Of a stretch of 7,154 nt of DNA, positions 5,422-7,154 are shown one piece after another. The notes below the pieces were generated by a model, which saw only the letters and a list, made by a program, of their open reading frames with translations, made no database searches and was not told the origin of the DNA. A program made the translations under genes and the position numbers. Position 1 is the first letter of the stretch. Each line of letters opens with the position of its first letter. Origin of the DNA: JBBQQK01 sp038216025 (lineage in GTDB: Bacteria; Patescibacteriota; UBA1384; XYA2-FULL-43-10; 1-14-0-10-43-13); the NCBI GenBank assembly GCA_038216025.1, contig JBBQQK010000057.1:1-7154 (forward strand). The letters are read 5' to 3'.

Positions 5422-5535
5422 GTCATTGCGAGTGTGCCCTGCGTAGCCTTGGCAAAGTAGGGGCCATTGGTGTGACTGCCAAGGCGCGGCAATCTTTCAT
5501 AATGAGAGATTGCTTCGTAACACACTCGCAATGAC
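5422..5535. repeat. Complete CATTGCGAG palindromic element, MITE-like, three stems
   Basis: GTCATTGCGAGTGTG (5422-5436) and CACACTCGCAATGAC (5521-5535) are perfect 15-base terminal inverted repeats. Two hairpins lie inside: GCCTTGGCA (5446-5454) with TGCCAAGGC (5477-5485), and 5489-5499 with 5503-5513 (GCAATCT against AGATTGC, extended by four pairs, one G-U). The whole 114 bases would fold into a cloverleaf-like shape. No flanking target duplication is evident and it encodes no transposase. It occupies the middle of the 352-base divergent spacer (5337-5688) between the minus-strand orphan gene and pth. The rest of that spacer holds the two promoters and AT-rich DNA without other recognisable features. 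Confidence 0.85.
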
Positions 5536-5653
5536 GAACAGTTTCGGCTGGTTTGGCCCCAGGCTTTGCTCTAAAAATATTTAAGAACAATTGGGCTACT
5601 GAATATTGGAACAGGATCTTTATTATAAAAACATGTCTTGCACCAATTTGATA

Positions 5654-5682
5654 TTGGCAGATAGCTGCAAATGCATTAATAT
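5654..5682 (+). promoter_or_regulatory. Promoter of pth, predicting a leaderless transcript
   Basis: TTGGCA (5654-5659, five of six) is followed by 17 bases and TAATAT (5677-5682, four of six). The usual start distance of about seven bases puts +1 on or next to the A of the pth ATG at 5689, and no ribosome-binding sequence precedes that ATG. A small inverted repeat CCAAT/ATTGG (5643-5647 and 5653-5657) overlaps the -35. Confidence 0.55.
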
Positions 5683-5688
5683 GAAATT

Positions 5689-6285
5689 ATGAAACTTATT
5701 ATTGGTCTTGGAAATCCTGGAAAACAATACGAAAAAACGCGGCATAACGCCGGGTTTATGTTTCTCGATGCTTTGGCCGTACACAAAGAAGTGCAAGATG
5801 GGGGAGTGACTGATTTTACTTTGGTTAAGAAATTCAAATCGGAAATTGTTGATGTTGATCGAAAAGGGGAGAGGCTTGTTCTCATAAAGCCTCAAACTTA
5901 TATGAATTCTTCTGGAGAAGCAGTGGCCGCGCTACTTAACTATTATAAACTATCTCCGGAAGATCTAGTTGTCGTTCATGATGATGTTGATTTGCCCGTG
6001 GGAATGCTTCGTGTTCGTCAAGGAGGATCATCGGCTGGGCAGAAGGGCGTTCAAAATATTATAGATAATATTGGCAGTGAAGATTTCATCCGCTTTAGAA
6101 TCGGTATTACTGATTCTGAGAAAAAAGATCAGATTGACACGGTTGATTATGTTCTGGGCAGATTTACAGACAGACAGTTGCCAATGCTAAATGAAACAAT
6201 AGGGGACGGAGTAGAGTACTTGCTTCAACATATTGGCAACAGGGAGGGTATTCCGGCCAGAACTCTGCCGGTGATACCTAAATAA
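5689..6285 (+). CDS. pth: Peptidyl-tRNA hydrolase
   Basis: Pth cleaves peptidyl-tRNAs that drop off the ribosome, freeing the tRNA; it is cytosolic. The 198-residue length is normal. Family motifs are in order: KLIIGLGNPGKQYEKTRHNA with Asn9 and the catalytic His19, KPQTYMNSSG with Asn73, and VVHDDVDLPVG with Asp98 (equivalents of E. coli N10, H20, N68, D93). The next motif, normally GGHNG, reads SSAGQKG here, so the equivalents of H113 and N114 are Gln118 and Lys119. RFRIGI and DYVLGRF follow as expected. No Shine-Dalgarno sequence lies upstream, and the promoter position suggests a leaderless mRNA. A 4-codon frame (ATG at 5681) overlaps the start and is unlikely to matter. The pseudopilin gene follows after 26 bases, so the two are probably cotranscribed. 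Confidence 0.95.
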   Translation: MKLIIGLGNPGKQYEKTRHNAGFMFLDALAVHKEVQDGGVTDFTLVKKFKSEIVDVDRKGERLVLIKPQTYMNSSGEAVAALLNYYKLSPEDLVVVHDDVDLPVGMLRVRQGGSSAGQKGVQNIIDNIGSEDFIRFRIGITDSEKKDQIDTVDYVLGRFTDRQLPMLNETIGDGVEYLLQHIGNREGIPARTLPVIPK

Positions 6286-6311
6286 GTTTTAGAAATCAAT
6301 TAGGGAGGGGA

Positions 6312-7022
6312 ATGAAAAAGAAAAAAGGTTTTACGCTGATTGAAATTTTGGTTGTTTTGGCTATTACTTTGGTTCTGGCGACTTTGGTTTATGTAAACTA
6401 TGAAAAAGCTCAAGATAAGGCCAATATAAACAAAGCAAAAGTCGATTTAGCTAGTATTAAGACTGCTATTTTGATGCTGGCAAATGACACAGGTAAATGG
6501 CCGGGAAGCAAAATACAAGATTTAAATAGCAACTACCCTTCCGAGTGTGCTGGTATTGATGTAACAATGGTATCAGGAGATTTCCATCTACAGTCCGGAT
6601 ATCCAATAACCCTATCACCAAAGAATGTAAATGACGAGATATGCTTAACTACGTCCTCTGATTCTAATAAGCAAGATGAAGTAGGTATAACTAATCCATT
6701 GATTACTGCCACGGGAAACGATCCAAAATGGAATGGTCCATATTTGGACAAAGTCCCTACGGATCCATGGGGAAACGGTTATGTCTTCGATGGTGATTTT
6801 AGGGATTATCCAGACGATACATGTCCAGAGGACGGGGAAAATTATAATGCTATAGCTATTAGGTCTTCCGGAAAAGATAAAAGTTTCAATCAATATAATT
6901 GTAAAATCGGTGGTGAGTTGCCCGATGATCCTTTTTCGGTAATGTGTAGGCTCGCGGGGGTTAATCACCCCGTTACTGGAGGTGTAATGCCTAATGTGCC
7001 TTGCGCCATTTTGCCGGATTGA
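6312..7022 (+). CDS. Type IV pilin-like / GspG-type pseudopilin
   Basis: The protein has 236 residues. MKKKKG/FTLIEILVVLAI is a textbook type III prepilin leader: cleavage after Gly6 by a prepilin peptidase, Phe as new residue +1, Glu at +5, and a hydrophobic helix at 7-29 that anchors the subunit and packs the pilus core. The globular part contains WNGPYLDKVPTDPWGNGYVF (140-159) and YNAIAIRSSGKD, closely resembling the C-terminal region of GspG major pseudopilins of type II secretion and related pili. It is longer than typical GspG (about 140-150), with an insertion near 66-135 and an extra tail after residue 190. Six cysteines (79, 111, 171, 197, 212, 231) could form three disulfides. GGAGG (6304-6308) precedes the ATG by three bases. 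No other pilus genes are in the window. Confidence 0.88.
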   Translation: MKKKKGFTLIEILVVLAITLVLATLVYVNYEKAQDKANINKAKVDLASIKTAILMLANDTGKWPGSKIQDLNSNYPSECAGIDVTMVSGDFHLQSGYPITLSPKNVNDEICLTTSSDSNKQDEVGITNPLITATGNDPKWNGPYLDKVPTDPWGNGYVFDGDFRDYPDDTCPEDGENYNAIAIRSSGKDKSFNQYNCKIGGELPDDPFSVMCRLAGVNHPVTGGVMPNVPCAILPD

Positions 7023-7047
7023 CAAAACGATACTTTTTTAATATAAT
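7019..7047 (+). promoter_or_regulatory. Perfect consensus promoter overlapping the pseudopilin stop codon
   Basis: TTGACA (7019-7024), a 17-base spacer and TATAAT (7042-7047) match the housekeeping sigma-70 consensus exactly. The TGA stop of the pseudopilin (7020-7022) lies inside the -35. Transcription should start near 7054, leaving a leader of about 60 bases before the next gene. Confidence 0.9.
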
Positions 7048-7072
7048 CTCAATATTAATTATAAAAGTGGGA

Positions 7073-7090
7073 GGTCGCCAACGGCGAACC
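7073..7090 (+). promoter_or_regulatory. Leader hairpin before the last gene
   Basis: GGTCGCC pairs with GGCG-A-ACC around an AAC loop: CGCC (7076-7079) with GGCG (7083-7086), extended by T-A and two G-C pairs across a one-base bulge. It lies in the 5' leader, 12 bases before the AAGGAG ribosome site, and may protect the mRNA or modulate translation. The role is inferred. Confidence 0.5.
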
Positions 7091-7113
7091 GCTTGAACCA
7101 CGAAGGAGAAAAA

Positions 7114-7154
7114 ATGGCAAAAAAAGAAAATGCCAAAAATTCGCCAGCCGGCGA
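7114..7154 (+). CDS. Start of an unidentified gene (cut by window end)
   Basis: ATG at 7114 is preceded by AAGGAG (7103-7108) at a five-base spacing and by a perfect promoter. Thirteen complete codons are visible, MAKKENAKNSPAG, a basic hydrophilic N-terminus without a signal peptide. This is too short to identify. The strong promoter suggests an abundantly expressed product. Confidence 0.75.
   Translation, partial: MAKKENAKNSPAG

Noticed and set aside
5346..5534. 62-residue plus-strand frame
   Set aside because: It is almost entirely the palindromic repeat and crosses the promoter of the minus-strand gene.
5422..5535. Cloverleaf-like fold considered as a tRNA
   Set aside because: There is no T-loop GGTTCRA sequence, no proper anticodon loop or acceptor end, and the length and stem sizes do not fit.

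Overview
The window looks like part of a small, AT-leaning bacterial genome, most likely a candidate phyla radiation (Patescibacteria) member. The clues are a DUF11-type surface protein with an LPxTG-like tail, an RF2 gene without the usual frameshift, a GspG-like pseudopilin directly behind peptidyl-tRNA hydrolase, several orphan small genes, and intergenic DNA full of short palindromic and degenerate repeats. TGA is read as stop (the pseudopilin ends in TGA and prfB is present), so this is not one of the UGA-recoded lineages. This placement is inference from gene content; no marker phylogeny was possible.

Layout. Bases 1-192 hold the end of an unidentified gene, followed by two tandem hairpins. 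A secreted, probably surface-anchored DUF11 protein (380-1549) follows, ending in a nested palindrome and a classical terminator. Then comes about 500 bp of non-coding DNA made largely of repeat remnants (1646-2161). A three-gene + strand cluster follows: prfB (release factor 2), an integral-membrane HExxH metalloprotease, and ybaB (nucleoid-associated protein), closed by a strong hairpin at 4419-4444.

The middle section (4464-5336) carries two small minus-strand genes of unknown function. Each has its own well-formed promoter of the same type: 17-bp spacer and a TGN-TATAAA extended -10. A 114-bp three-stem palindromic repeat (5422-5535) lies between them and the divergent + strand genes pth and pseudopilin (5689-7022). 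The pth promoter places the start codon at the predicted +1, so pth may be leaderless. A perfect consensus promoter (TTGACA, 17 bp, TATAAT) overlaps the stop codon of the pseudopilin and drives a gene that runs off the end of the window.

Functionally, the window mixes translation housekeeping (termination by RF2, peptidyl-tRNA recycling by Pth) with cell-surface functions (DUF11 protein, pseudopilin) and a membrane protease. The least explained parts are the two orphan genes, the protease, and the repeat families that occupy the intergenic space. No CRISPR array, tRNA, rRNA or insertion sequence was seen.
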